Origin: Micavibrio sp.
GTDB lineage: Bacteria > Pseudomonadota > Alphaproteobacteria > Micavibrionales > Micavibrionaceae
Assembly (NCBI GenBank): GCA_002708415.1
Contig: PANS01000028.1
Coordinates: forward strand, 1-35,386
DNA: 35,386 nt
Reading direction: 5' to 3'
Below, in pieces: positions 1-6,775 of this stretch. Under the pieces are notes generated by a model. That model made no database searches. It was not told the origin of the DNA and saw only the letters and a list, made by a program, of their open reading frames with translations. The position numbers and the translations under genes are program-made. The stretch's first letter is position 1; every line of letters begins with the position of its first letter.

Positions 1-126
1 ATCCTGCCAGTGAGATTTCCAGTTTTCACGCCTTGCCTTTGCTAACACATAGCGATCAATAAAGGGTTGAATTTCTACTGCCTCATCTGCGCGAACTTCA
101 TTTTTTTTATTTATATTCTCTATCAT
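1..126 (-). CDS. Phage head-to-tail connector (portal) protein, N-terminal fragment
   Basis: Too short for the ORF track and cut by the window edge. Reading the minus strand from ATG at 126 gives 42 codons without a stop, beginning MIENINKKNEVRADEAVEIQ and continuing to DRYVLAKARRENWKSHWQD. The pattern of an acidic start, a helix rich in A/R/K and then W-x-x-HWQD resembles the N-terminus of T7-like head-to-tail connector proteins, which form the dodecameric portal through which DNA is packaged. The start is supported by TTAGGAGAATAATA directly upstream and by a 2-base gap from the preceding stop codon. It is the fourth gene of a packed minus-strand operon. Only the first 42 residues are visible, so the family call rests on a short stretch; another virion protein is possible. 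Confidence 0.5.
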   Translation of the reverse strand, partial: MIENINKKNEVRADEAVEIQPFIDRYVLAKARRENWKSHWQD

Positions 127-128
127 TA

Positions 129-383
129 TTATTCTCCTAACAGCGTTTTACGCGTCGATTGTTCACCTTCAGAAAGAAAGCCTTTGAACCCTGTAAATAT
201 CGTACCTAAACGCCCCCTTGTGCGGCGAAGAAGACTCTCTTTTCTTTCTTCAGAAGTAACTTGAGCTTCGCTCGCCTCTGTACTAACTGCAGTAACCTCA
301 GGGCTTGTTGGATTATTGACGTAAATTGTTTTAACAGGAGGAACCTGTTTTGGAATTTTAGGACGTTTTGTTAAGCTACCCAT
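129..383 (-). CDS. Small basic phage-operon protein of unknown function
   Basis: The ORF track opens this frame at 461, but the likely start is the ATG at 383, giving 84 residues beginning MGSLTKRPKIPKQVPP. Directly before it the minus strand reads AAAGGAGAGCTCC, an excellent ribosome binding site, and this start overlaps the end of the preceding gene by only 13 bases. The N-terminal half is proline- and basic-rich with TIYVNNPTSPEV. The middle is Ser/Glu/Thr-rich and probably disordered, and the C-terminus has RRTRGRLGTIFTGFKGFL, a short amphipathic basic segment. I do not recognise the family. Its position immediately before a portal-like gene suggests a small virion accessory or assembly protein; that is inference from neighbourhood only. 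Confidence 0.6.
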   Translation of the reverse strand: MGSLTKRPKIPKQVPPVKTIYVNNPTSPEVTAVSTEASEAQVTSEERKESLLRRTRGRLGTIFTGFKGFLSEGEQSTRKTLLGE

Positions 384-832
384 TGGAGCTCTCCTTTCGT
401 AAACTGATCTTCTTGAATTTGTTTTTCTGCTTTGTTTGTTAGGCATTGATAAAGCTGCCATGGTGTAACCACAAAGCGCTTATGAATACCCAAAAGGCGC
501 TTAATTGCTTCGACACACGTGAACATCATTGGCGGCGCTGCTTTTTTCTGTTCTCTATTGATTGATGCCTTACAAATTTTATAGCCACGGCTTTCAAGCC
601 AAGATGGCAAATCAAAGCTTGGATTAAGATGATGATAAATTTGCACTTCTGTATAAGGCGAAAGCGGATCAATACTCATCCAGCGCTCTCCATCATTCAT
701 AAGAACAAAGCAATGCCTAAATCCTGGCTTTAAAAATTTAAGCCACGGTAAATCTGTTTCACCCGAAAAAATAACCCACGCGTTTTGTGACAGCTTTTCA
801 TTATTATCATTGTGTAATTGTTGATCTACCAT
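371..832 (-). CDS. Phage-operon protein, possible permuted papain-fold (NlpC/YiiX-like) enzyme
   Basis: 153 residues. The start at 832 is supported by AGCAGGGGACATC upstream and by a 7-base overlap with the previous gene. No signal peptide or membrane segment is visible. Visible pattern: a strand-like FRHCFVLM with His40, a following WMSIDPL with Asp55, and a later helix start FTCVEAIKRLLGI with Cys106, then TPWQLYQCL. A His on a strand preceding a Cys at a helix N-terminus is the order found in circularly permuted papain-like folds (YiiX/YaeF, LRAT-type), so a peptidase or amidase role is conceivable. I have only seen such sequences as uncharacterised proteins in phage-like clusters. The enzyme idea is inference; a structural protein is the alternative. 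Confidence 0.6.
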   Translation of the reverse strand: MVDQQLHNDNNEKLSQNAWVIFSGETDLPWLKFLKPGFRHCFVLMNDGERWMSIDPLSPYTEVQIYHHLNPSFDLPSWLESRGYKICKASINREQKKAAPPMMFTCVEAIKRLLGIHKRFVVTPWQLYQCLTNKAEKQIQEDQFTKGELQWVA

Positions 833-1386
833 GATGTCCCCTGCTCAATTGTATTTAGATGTGTCGTGCTTTTAATTGCGTTTAATGAAATATTGGAGCG
901 CACAGACGATGTTTTTTCATTGCCTTGATGCACAACCGCCCCGTGCGCCCAGAATTTATTCGGGCGATTGCAAGTCAGCTTTTTTGCGCGAACTATTCCC
1001 TTACGAACAAGAACAGGCTCAATACGATCAAGCGCTTCTTTCCAAAGCTTATGCGCTCGTACCTCTTTAATACGTCTTGGATCAGGCGGGATTTGACGGC
1101 GGCCATAATGACGTAGCACCAGTAAATGGTCACGCACCAAACGGCGATTGCGATATAAATTGTCTAAGATTTTTAAAATATCTGTTGGCTCACAATTGCG
1201 CGGCGTTATAGATAAACCAGCAGTAAAACGTGCGCCTTCATTCTTGGCCTCTTGCGCCTTAATAAACCAAAACCATGTTTCCACTGCGCTTTCAAATGGC
1301 ACTGTATCCATTTCAGGTTGGTGCTTTGGGGAATAAATTCTATCAGATGCCATTCTTTTTGTTCTTTCCTGTTTTCTTGATTTCAT
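826..1386 (-). CDS. Basic phage-operon protein of unknown function, first gene of the operon
   Basis: 186 residues, strongly basic, with no signal peptide or membrane segments. The core, roughly residues 35-130, is helical and highly charged: ETWFWFIKAQEAKNEGARF, then CEPTDILKILDNLYRNRRL, HLLVLRHYGRRQ and HKLWKEALDRIEPVLVRKGIV. The Ser/Thr/Asn-rich C-terminus is probably disordered. Start choice is uncertain: ATG at 1386 is the longest reading, while ATG at 1353 (MASDRIYSPKH) has a distant AGGAAAG upstream. Being first in the operon and carrying many Arg/Lys residues, it could bind nucleic acid, for example as a packaging or regulatory protein, but no motif proves this. A promoter with a LexA-type box lies directly upstream. 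Its stop overlaps the next gene by 7 bases. Confidence 0.65.
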   Translation of the reverse strand: MKSRKQERTKRMASDRIYSPKHQPEMDTVPFESAVETWFWFIKAQEAKNEGARFTAGLSITPRNCEPTDILKILDNLYRNRRLVRDHLLVLRHYGRRQIPPDPRRIKEVRAHKLWKEALDRIEPVLVRKGIVRAKKLTCNRPNKFWAHGAVVHQGNEKTSSVRSNISLNAIKSTTHLNTIEQGTSW

Positions 1387-1414
1387 AAGATATGTTCTCT
1401 TTTTAAACCTTTTT

Positions 1415-1429
1415 GTTCTCTTTATGTTC
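1415..1429 (-). promoter_or_regulatory. LexA (SOS) box, GTTC-N7-GTTC
   Basis: The plus strand reads GTTCTCTTTATGTTC, an exact match to the alphaproteobacterial LexA consensus GTTC-N7-GTTC. It lies just downstream of the -10 hexamer of the phage-operon promoter, where bound repressor would block transcription start. An extra GTTC half-site occurs at 1394. Binding is not shown, but spacing and placement are ideal. Confidence 0.7.
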
Positions 1430-1432
1430 CTA

Positions 1433-1461
1433 TTTATGATAGAGTGGTTTTATAAAGTCAA
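1433..1461 (-). promoter_or_regulatory. Sigma70-type promoter of the phage-like operon
   Basis: On the minus strand TTGACT (1456-1461) is followed after 17 bases by CATAAA (1433-1438). The -35 matches consensus at 5 of 6 positions and the -10 at 4 of 6. The predicted start site near 1426 falls inside the LexA box, leaving a leader of about 40 bases before the ATG at 1386. Confidence 0.5.
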
Positions 1462-1466
1462 GAGAA

Positions 1467-1488
1467 AAATAGGATTTATTTCCTATTT
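1467..1488. promoter_or_regulatory. Inverted repeat, probable operator between divergent genes
   Basis: AAATAGGA-TTTATT-TCCTATTT is a perfect 8-base inverted repeat with a 6-base spacer. A third copy of the half-site TCCTATTT lies at 1428-1435, overlapping the LexA box and the phage-operon -10. A TTGACG at 1494-1499 just beyond could be the -35 of the S24 regulator gene. The placement fits an operator for the adjacent S24 regulator; this is inferred, not shown. Confidence 0.45.
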
Positions 1489-1543
1489 ACTTTTTGACGC
1501 ATAAATGGGAGTTTAATCCTAATCGTAAAATGAGGACGGTGAG

Positions 1544-2194
1544 ATGCTCACACATGATAAGATTTGGCAAGCGGTAGACAGGCTCGCAACGTTATTTGGA
1601 TATAGCCCCTCTGGGCTTGCAAAACAGGCAGGGCTTGACCCAACATCATTCAATAAAAGCAAACGTTTTGGCGTTGATGGAAAACCACGCTGGCCTTCAA
1701 CAGAAAGTATTTCACGCATCTTGGGTGCAACAGGCGCCACGATGTCTGATTTCCTAAGCCTTATCGATGATGAGGTAGAGCAAGCAAGTCATAATAACGC
1801 ATTTAGTATCCCCGTTATCGGCTTCGCACAGGCGGGGACAAAGGGGTACTTTGACGAAGACGGCTATCCGCTTGGTGATAGTTGGGATGAAGTACAATTT
1901 CCGCAATTTGAGAAAGTCAGCGACAGCAAAGTTTACGCCCTTAAAATCAATGGCGATTCAATGGAACCGCTATACCGTAAAGGAGATGTTTTAATTGTTT
2001 CCCCTCACGCTAAAATCAAACGTGGTGATCGTATTGTAATTAAGACTACTGGTGGCGAAGTCATGGCTAAGCACCTTGCACGTCAAAATTCGAACGGTGT
2101 AGAGCTGAATTCCCTTAACCCTGCACACAACAATATAAAGATACCCAGCAATGATATTGCATGGATGGGAAGAATCCTCTGGGTTAGTCAGTAA
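1544..2194 (+). CDS. LexA-like helix-turn-helix regulator with S24 peptidase domain
   Basis: 216 residues. The N-terminal part (about 1-72) is a helix-turn-helix region with SPSGLAKQAGLDPTSFNKSK and RWPSTESISRILGATG. This matches a regulator type widespread on alphaproteobacterial chromosomes, not only in phages. The C-terminal part (about 88-216) is an S24/LexA-type self-cleaving domain. The probable cleavage bond is Ala97-Gly98 in FAQAGTKG, the nucleophile Ser139 in INGDSMEP and the general base Lys176 in VMAKHL, so all elements for RecA-stimulated autocleavage are present. It is transcribed away from the phage-type operon, and the shared 157-base spacer holds a LexA box and an inverted repeat. 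It probably represses itself and/or that operon and is relieved by DNA damage. It is not LexA itself: the N-terminal domain differs. Confidence 0.85.
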   Translation: MLTHDKIWQAVDRLATLFGYSPSGLAKQAGLDPTSFNKSKRFGVDGKPRWPSTESISRILGATGATMSDFLSLIDDEVEQASHNNAFSIPVIGFAQAGTKGYFDEDGYPLGDSWDEVQFPQFEKVSDSKVYALKINGDSMEPLYRKGDVLIVSPHAKIKRGDRIVIKTTGGEVMAKHLARQNSNGVELNSLNPAHNNIKIPSNDIAWMGRILWVSQ

Positions 2195-2243
2195 AAATTG
2201 ATATAAAGACTTATTACAAAGGATAAATAAAAGGATCAAAGAC

Positions 2244-2909
2244 ATGGACAAACAAGAAATCGCCAAGAAATCGGCAGAAATACTTATCAATACAAAATGT
2301 GTAGGCTTTAACGCGGCCGAGCCTTTCGTGTATACATCAGGAGCCATTGGCCCTGTTTATGTTGATTGTCGCCGCCCTATTGCTTTTGCAAAAGAGCGTA
2401 ATCAACTGATGAGTTTTGCAACAGACATCTTAAAAGATCTAGGCATTGACTATGTTGCTGGCGGTGAAACTGCTGGTATTCCTTATGCGGCCTTCTTAGC
2501 AGAGCGCATGAACCTTCCAATGCTCTACGTTCGTAAGCAGCCAAAAGGCTTTGGACGCATGGGACAAATTGAAGGTCATTTTGAAGAGGGCTCTAATCCT
2601 AACGTTTTACTCGTTGAGGATTTACAACGTGATGGCGGATCAAAAGTGCCGTTCGTAAAAGCCCTTCGTCAAGCTGGCGCACAAGTTAAAGACAGCTTCG
2701 TTGTTTTTCATTACGGCACATTTGCAAAAAGTGAAGAGCGTATGAAAGAACTTTCAATGAACCTTCATGCGCTTTGTAATTGGTGGGATGTATTAGATGT
2801 TGCCAAAGAAAAAGGATACTTTGATGCGGCAACAATTGATTCAGTTGAACTCTTCTTAAATGATCCTGAAACATGGCAGGCGCAAAATGCGCACCTCAAA
2901 AAGGCCTAA
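2244..2909 (+). CDS. pyrE: Orotate phosphoribosyltransferase
   Basis: 221 residues. PyrE transfers phosphoribosyl from PRPP to orotate to give OMP, the fifth step of de novo pyrimidine synthesis, in the cytoplasm. The type I phosphoribosyltransferase fold is recognised by [16 protein letters not shown] near the start, [17 protein letters not shown] around residues 72-90, [17 protein letters not shown], and the PRPP-binding loop [14 protein letters not shown] near residue 120. Length fits the alphaproteobacterial form, which has a C-terminal helical extension of about 40 residues. The start is preceded by AAAAGGATCAAAGAC, a good ribosome binding site. NAD kinase follows after 19 bases, suggesting cotranscription. 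Confidence 0.95.
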   Translation: MDKQEIAKKSAEILINTKCVGFNAAEPFVYTSGAIGPVYVDCRRPIAFAKERNQLMSFATDILKDLGIDYVAGGETAGIPYAAFLAERMNLPMLYVRKQPKGFGRMGQIEGHFEEGSNPNVLLVEDLQRDGGSKVPFVKALRQAGAQVKDSFVVFHYGTFAKSEERMKELSMNLHALCNWWDVLDVAKEKGYFDAATIDSVELFLNDPETWQAQNAHLKKA

Positions 2910-2928
2910 AGTAGAAAGCCTAATAAAC

Positions 2929-3699
2929 ATGGCCAATAGCCCAAAAATCACGTTTCATGCCGCAGACACACCCGAAGCACAGAGTGCTTTGAATGATCTA
3001 CTACAGCATTACGATAACCACGCGCCTGAAAATGCAGATATTGCCGTTGCTATTGGTGGTGATGGTACAATGCTTGAAATGCTGCATAGCCTTTATGATT
3101 TAAGATTACCAGCTTACGGTATTAATGTTGGCTCCGTTGGTTTCCTACTCAACCCTTTTCGACCAGAAAAATTAAAAGACCGCCTGTCTCAAGCACAAAA
3201 AGTAGATATCTATCCGCTTCAAATGATCGCTACAGGAAAAGATGGACAACAACACGAAGCGCTCGCGTTTAATGAAGTTTCTCTGTTAAGAGAAACGCGA
3301 CAGGCCGCGAAACTTCAAATTTCAGTCGATGGAATAGAACGTATTCCTGAGCTCGTCTGTGATGGAATTTTAGTTGCAACACCAGCAGGAAGTACGGCTT
3401 ATAATTTATCCGCCCACGGCCCGATCATTCCATTATCAGCAAATGTCTTAGCCCTCACACCTATAAGCGCTTTCCGTCCAAGACGTTGGCGCGGCGCTTT
3501 ATTGCCATCTCATTTAAAAATAAAGATAGATATCTTAAACAACGAAAAGCGCCCTGTCAGTGCAACATCAGATTCAACAGAAATTCGTGACGTCGTTAGT
3601 GTAGAAATTCAACAATCCGATACTGCAGGATGCACTCTTCTCTTTGATCCAGATCACAATCTAGAAGAACGTATCTTGAAAGAGCAGTTTATTTCTTAA
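2929..3699 (+). CDS. nadK: NAD kinase
   Basis: ATP-dependent phosphorylation of NAD to NADP. The ORF track opens at 2860 inside pyrE; I prefer ATG 2929 ([13 protein letters not shown]), 256 residues, because it follows the pyrE stop and matches the short alphaproteobacterial form. Signature motifs are IGGDGTMLE (GGDGT at 43-47), [11 protein letters not shown] (65-75), FNEVSLL (114-120) and [22 protein letters not shown] (145-166). The last third is [17 protein letters not shown]. The ribosome binding site is weak, consistent with translation coupled to pyrE. The stop codon shares the palindrome TTAA with the stop of purC on the opposite strand, so no terminator can fit between them. Confidence 0.92.
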   Translation: MANSPKITFHAADTPEAQSALNDLLQHYDNHAPENADIAVAIGGDGTMLEMLHSLYDLRLPAYGINVGSVGFLLNPFRPEKLKDRLSQAQKVDIYPLQMIATGKDGQQHEALAFNEVSLLRETRQAAKLQISVDGIERIPELVCDGILVATPAGSTAYNLSAHGPIIPLSANVLALTPISAFRPRRWRGALLPSHLKIKIDILNNEKRPVSATSDSTEIRDVVSVEIQQSDTAGCTLLFDPDHNLEERILKEQFIS

Positions 3700-4553
3700 G
3701 ACTTACGTGGCGTTTTAGGCACAATTTTATTAACCGAACGCAAACGACGCTCTTTGATTTGATCGTTTTCGATACCGCTTAGGCCTTCAAGAACTTCTTC
3801 CTTCACGCTACCATCTTCCATGATACCGCTTTCAGGAATCAAACCTAAGCGTTTGGCAATTTCTTGATAGCCTTCAACGAGGTCACCAAGATCTTGACGG
3901 AAACGATCTTTATCCATTTTTTCGCCAGATTTTACATCCCATAAACGACAGTTATCAGGAGAGATTTCGTCCGCCAAAATAATATAAAGATCGCCATGTT
4001 CTCCCCAAAGACGTCCAAATTCCAATTTGAAATCCACAAGACGTAGGCCAATACCTTGAAACAAACCACTCAAGTAATCGTTCACGCGGTAAGCCAAACC
4101 AACCATTTCTTCGAGTTCATAAGGATCAGCCCAGCCAAAATTTATAATATGGCTTTCGCTGATTAACGGATCATTCAGTTCATCTTTCTTATAAAAATAT
4201 TCAACGATTGGCTGAGAGAAGATCGTTCCTTCTTTCACACCATAACGTGTACAAATAGATCCTGCTGCTACATTACGAATAACAAGCTCAATCGGAATAA
4301 TTTCAACCTGACGCACAAGCTGCTCACGCATATTAAGCTGCTTCATAAAATGAGTTGGAACACCCATCTCTTCAAGTTTTGTCATAATATGAGAGGATAT
4401 ACGATTATTCAACACCCCTTTTCCAGAAATCACGTCATGCTTTACCGCATTAAAGGCCGTTGCATCATCTTTGAAATATTGTACAACCGTACCTGGCTCT
4501 GGGCCTTCAAAGATTGTTTTCGCTTTACCGTCATAGAGTTGTTTTCTATTCAT
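3696..4553 (-). CDS. purC: Phosphoribosylaminoimidazole-succinocarboxamide (SAICAR) synthase
   Basis: 285 residues. PurC ligates aspartate to CAIR using ATP, a step of de novo purine synthesis. Recognised by [23 protein letters not shown] at the N-terminus, [32 protein letters not shown] around 85-100, [10 protein letters not shown] near 173-182 and [13 protein letters not shown] near 195. The usual bacterial protein is close to 240-255 residues; here about 30 extra residues follow the core ([35 protein letters not shown]), a basic tail of unknown role. The start ATG at 4553 is preceded by AAAGGTCAATT, and a promoter is readable upstream. It is convergent with NAD kinase and its stop overlaps that of NAD kinase. 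Confidence 0.95.
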   Translation of the reverse strand: MNRKQLYDGKAKTIFEGPEPGTVVQYFKDDATAFNAVKHDVISGKGVLNNRISSHIMTKLEEMGVPTHFMKQLNMREQLVRQVEIIPIELVIRNVAAGSICTRYGVKEGTIFSQPIVEYFYKKDELNDPLISESHIINFGWADPYELEEMVGLAYRVNDYLSGLFQGIGLRLVDFKLEFGRLWGEHGDLYIILADEISPDNCRLWDVKSGEKMDKDRFRQDLGDLVEGYQEIAKRLGLIPESGIMEDGSVKEEVLEGLSGIENDQIKERRLRSVNKIVPKTPRKS

Positions 4554-4594
4554 AATTGACCTTTAATTCTTGGCTAAAATTTGCGTAATATCTG

Positions 4595-4623
4595 TATATA
4601 AGCATGGATTTCAAAAGATTCAA
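4595..4623 (-). promoter_or_regulatory. Sigma70-type promoter of purC
   Basis: Minus strand TTGAAT (4618-4623), 17-base spacer, TATATA (4595-4600). The predicted start near 4588 gives a leader of about 35 bases to the purC ATG at 4553. Spacing and both hexamers are good; this is a pattern match only. Confidence 0.5.
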
Positions 4624-4649
4624 ATGATACCTTACTTTTAATTGAATTC

Positions 4650-4670
4650 TTTAGAGGAAAAGCCTCTAAA
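4650..4670 (+). promoter_or_regulatory. Perfect 8-bp hairpin in the leader of the zeta-subunit gene
   Basis: TTTAGAGG-AAAAG-CCTCTAAA forms a perfect stem with a 5-base loop, ending 22 bases before the chosen ATG (4693) and before its ribosome binding site. No T-tract follows, so it is not an obvious terminator; an mRNA-stabilising or regulatory leader structure is more likely. It also argues against the upstream ORF-track start at 4642. Confidence 0.4.
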
Positions 4671-4692
4671 ACAGCAAGAAAAAGAGGAAAAA

Positions 4693-5016
4693 ATGGCTGA
4701 TTTTAAAGACAGAGAAAGCGCATTTGAAAACAAATTCGCACTAGATGAATCACTGATGTTCAAGGCAGAAGCACGCGCTTGTAAGCTTTTTGGCCTATGG
4801 CTTGGCAAAAAATTAAACTTTTCAGAAGGTGAAGCACAAGCTTTGGCAGCCAACCTTGTAGGGGCCAATCTAGAAGAAGCTGGTTTTGATGATGTAAAGC
4901 GCGCTATTGCACCAGTTATTGTTGATAGTGGTGTCGCCGTAACAGACGAAGAGATTGATACTCAATTAGAGAAACTATTCATTGACGCTCAAGAGCAAAT
5001 TAAAAACGAAGCGTAA
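4693..5016 (+). CDS. F1-ATPase inhibitor zeta subunit (DUF1476 family)
   Basis: 107 residues from ATG 4693, preceded by AAAGAGGAAAAA. The ORF track adds 17 residues that run through a leader hairpin and are unlikely to be translated. The N-terminus MADFKDRESAFENKFALDE is the hallmark of the alphaproteobacterial DUF1476 family, shown in Paracoccus denitrificans to be the zeta subunit that binds the F1 sector of ATP synthase and blocks ATP hydrolysis. The N-terminal 15-20 residues are the inhibitory segment, followed by a four-helix bundle (FKAEARACKLFGLWLGKKL, EAQALAANLVGANLEEAG, FDDVKRAIAPVI, DEEIDTQLEKLFIDAQ). It heads a probable operon with bolA and grxD, divergent from purC. Confidence 0.88.
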   Translation: MADFKDRESAFENKFALDESLMFKAEARACKLFGLWLGKKLNFSEGEAQALAANLVGANLEEAGFDDVKRAIAPVIVDSGVAVTDEEIDTQLEKLFIDAQEQIKNEA

Positions 5017-5028
5017 AAGGTTATTACC

Positions 5029-5262
5029 ATGGCAATGGATGCAGAAAACATTAAAGAACTCATTATTGAGGGCATACCAGACGCGGTTGTTGAAATCACA
5101 GACCTTCGCGGCGATGGGGATCATTATGCAGCGCATATTACTTCTGCGTCTTTTGAAGGCTTATCACGCGTTCAACAACACCAAAAAGTATATAATGCCC
5201 TTCAAGGTCGTATGGGAAATGAACTTCACGCCCTTGCCATACAAACGTCAACACCCGCGTAA
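5029..5262 (+). CDS. BolA family protein
   Basis: 77 residues. Small BolA-type proteins partner with monothiol glutaredoxins to bind or pass on [2Fe-2S] clusters and are linked to iron homeostasis and stress. Visible family features are the N-terminal helix MDAENIKELIIEGIPDAVVEITD, the strand GDHYAAHITSASFEGLSRVQQHQKVYNAL with the conserved FxGxSxxxxHxxVY-type core, and the C-terminal helix RMGNELHALAIQTSTP. The short length and the sequence resemble the BolA2/IbaG-like branch more than E. coli BolA. It starts 12 bases after the zeta gene and is followed 25 bases later by grxD, the usual partner pairing. Confidence 0.9.
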   Translation: MAMDAENIKELIIEGIPDAVVEITDLRGDGDHYAAHITSASFEGLSRVQQHQKVYNALQGRMGNELHALAIQTSTPA

Positions 5263-5287
5263 TTACTAAAAACAGAAAGAGTAAAAA

Positions 5288-5626
5288 ATGGAAAATATTA
5301 TCTTTGACCAAATTAAAAAAGAAATCGCCAGCAACGACGTTGTTCTTTACATGAAAGGCACAGGCGTATTTCCACAATGCGGTTTTTCTGCTGCCGTTGT
5401 TCAAATCCTTTCCGAATTCGGCGTATCTTTTAAAGATGTAAACGTTCTCGAAGATCAAACAGTCCGCGAAGCTATTAAAGAATTTAGCCAGTGGCCTACT
5501 ATTCCGCAACTCTACGTTAAAGGTGAGTTTATTGGTGGCTGTGACATCGTGCGTGAAATGGCAGAAACTGGAGAGCTTGCTCAACTTTTTCAAGACAAAG
5601 GCATCTCCTTTAATCAGGCAGCTTAA
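5288..5626 (+). CDS. grxD: Monothiol glutaredoxin, Grx4 type
   Basis: 112 residues. Grx4-type glutaredoxins carry a bridging [2Fe-2S] cluster with glutathione and deliver it to targets with BolA. The CGFS active-site motif is present ([10 protein letters not shown], Cys32 area), with the glutathione-binding elements [19 protein letters not shown]. Length is standard. One oddity: the conserved KGTP before the active site reads KGTG here, so a normally near-invariant proline is glycine. The start at 5288 follows AAAAACAGAAAGAGTAAAA, an AGAAAGAG-type ribosome binding site. The stop abuts the rodA stop on the other strand with no gap. Confidence 0.93.
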   Translation: MENIIFDQIKKEIASNDVVLYMKGTGVFPQCGFSAAVVQILSEFGVSFKDVNVLEDQTVREAIKEFSQWPTIPQLYVKGEFIGGCDIVREMAETGELAQLFQDKGISFNQAA

Positions 5627-6760
5627 TTACATTCTCGGCATTTTTGCATCGCGGTGTACATAAGCCGAAAGCATTAAGCCAAAGCCTACTAAAACAGTCA
5701 GCATGGATGTCCCTCCATATGAAATCATCGGGAGGGGCGCGCCGACAACGGGGATTAAACCCATCACCATTGCCGTGTTAATAAAAACATACAGTGAAAA
5801 GTTCACGATCAACCCAACAGCCAATAAACGCCCAAAAGAATAACGTATTTTTTGCGCTATAATATGACCATATAAAAATAATGCTCCGAACACTCCGAAT
5901 AAAAATAGGCCACCAATTAACCCCCACTCTTCTACCCAAAGCGTAAAGATGAAATCAGTTTGTTTTTCTGGCAAAAAGTTCAAACGGCTTTGTGTTCCTT
6001 GTAAAAAACCTTTTCCTTCAATACCACCCGAACCAATAGCAATTTTTGATTGAATAATATGATAGCCAGAGCCCAGTGGATCAGACTCTGGGTTTAAAAA
6101 CGTCAAAACCCTTTGCTTTTGATAGCTATGCATCAAACTCCACGCGACAGGAAGAGAGAGAACTGCCAGAACACCTCCGACAATGAAATATAAAATAGGC
6201 GCGCCAGATAAAAAAAACATCGTAATTCCTGCCATTACAATCATCAAAGATGTTCCCAAATCTGGTTGTAACAAAACCAATCCCACGGGTGCTAAAATCA
6301 AAAAAACTGCAGGAGTTAAAAAGCGCGGGCTTTTCATTTCCTCTGGCGTCGCCGTATGAAAATACTTCGCCAAAGCCAGTACAACAACAATCTTCATAGC
6401 CTCCGATGGTTGGATCTGAATAAAACCTAAATCAATCCAGCGTTGGGCTCCCATACCAATCTGCCCTTTAATCTCAACAATCACGAGCAAGATAAAACCA
6501 AGGATATAAAGGGGGTAAGCAAGGCGGTACCACCACCTGATATCAAACATAGCAATAATAATCATCCCCGCGATTCCAACACAAAAACGGGTTATCTGAC
6601 GCGATGCCCACGGATCAAAATTACCGCCTGCCGCAGAATATAGCGCAGTAAAACCTATAAACGCTATCACAATAATTAGTGTAATAAATCCCCAGCTCAA
6701 CCGAGACAGCTTATTAAAGATGTTCATATTATTATCAAGAGATGGTGCAGATTTAATCAT
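5627..6760 (-). CDS. rodA: Rod-shape determining peptidoglycan glycosyltransferase RodA
   Basis: 377 residues, SEDS family. RodA polymerises lipid II in the elongation machinery together with PBP2. About ten hydrophobic segments are visible. Diagnostic stretches are IQIQPSEAMKIVVVLALAKYF near residue 116, LVLLQPDLGTSLMIVMAG near 163-180, GIEGKGFLQGTQSRLNFLPEKQTDFIFTLWVEEWG around 243-278 with the conserved ETDFIF-type motif as QTDFIF, and PVVGAPLPMISYGGTSML near 340-357. The start at 6760 lies 15 bases after the mrdA stop. An internal Met12 (MNIFNKLSRLSW) could be the true start, but neither has a strong ribosome binding site, fitting translational coupling. Last gene of the mreBCD-mrdA-rodA operon. 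Confidence 0.95.
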   Translation of the reverse strand: MIKSAPSLDNNMNIFNKLSRLSWGFITLIIVIAFIGFTALYSAAGGNFDPWASRQITRFCVGIAGMIIIAMFDIRWWYRLAYPLYILGFILLVIVEIKGQIGMGAQRWIDLGFIQIQPSEAMKIVVVLALAKYFHTATPEEMKSPRFLTPAVFLILAPVGLVLLQPDLGTSLMIVMAGITMFFLSGAPILYFIVGGVLAVLSLPVAWSLMHSYQKQRVLTFLNPESDPLGSGYHIIQSKIAIGSGGIEGKGFLQGTQSRLNFLPEKQTDFIFTLWVEEWGLIGGLFLFGVFGALFLYGHIIAQKIRYSFGRLLAVGLIVNFSLYVFINTAMVMGLIPVVGAPLPMISYGGTSMLTVLVGFGLMLSAYVHRDAKMPRM

Positions 6761-6775
6761 ATTTTCAAATTGCTC

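Noticed and set aside
1-1386. Gene transfer agent cluster
   Set aside because: The visible portal start resembles T7-like connectors, not the HK97-type portal of alphaproteobacterial GTAs, and a LexA box is not a GTA hallmark. Only one edge is visible.
1544-2194. S24 protein as LexA itself
   Set aside because: The N-terminal helix-turn-helix differs from LexA's winged helix (no typical LexA start such as MLTKKQ-type region), so only the C-terminal peptidase domain is shared.
2860-2928. Upstream extension of NAD kinase
   Set aside because: Would overlap pyrE by 50 bases and adds residues ([16 protein letters not shown]) that do not belong to the family.
4982-5269. 95-residue plus-strand ORF covering the bolA gene
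   Set aside because: Out of frame with the well-supported zeta end and BolA; its product is low-complexity Lys/Leu and matches nothing.
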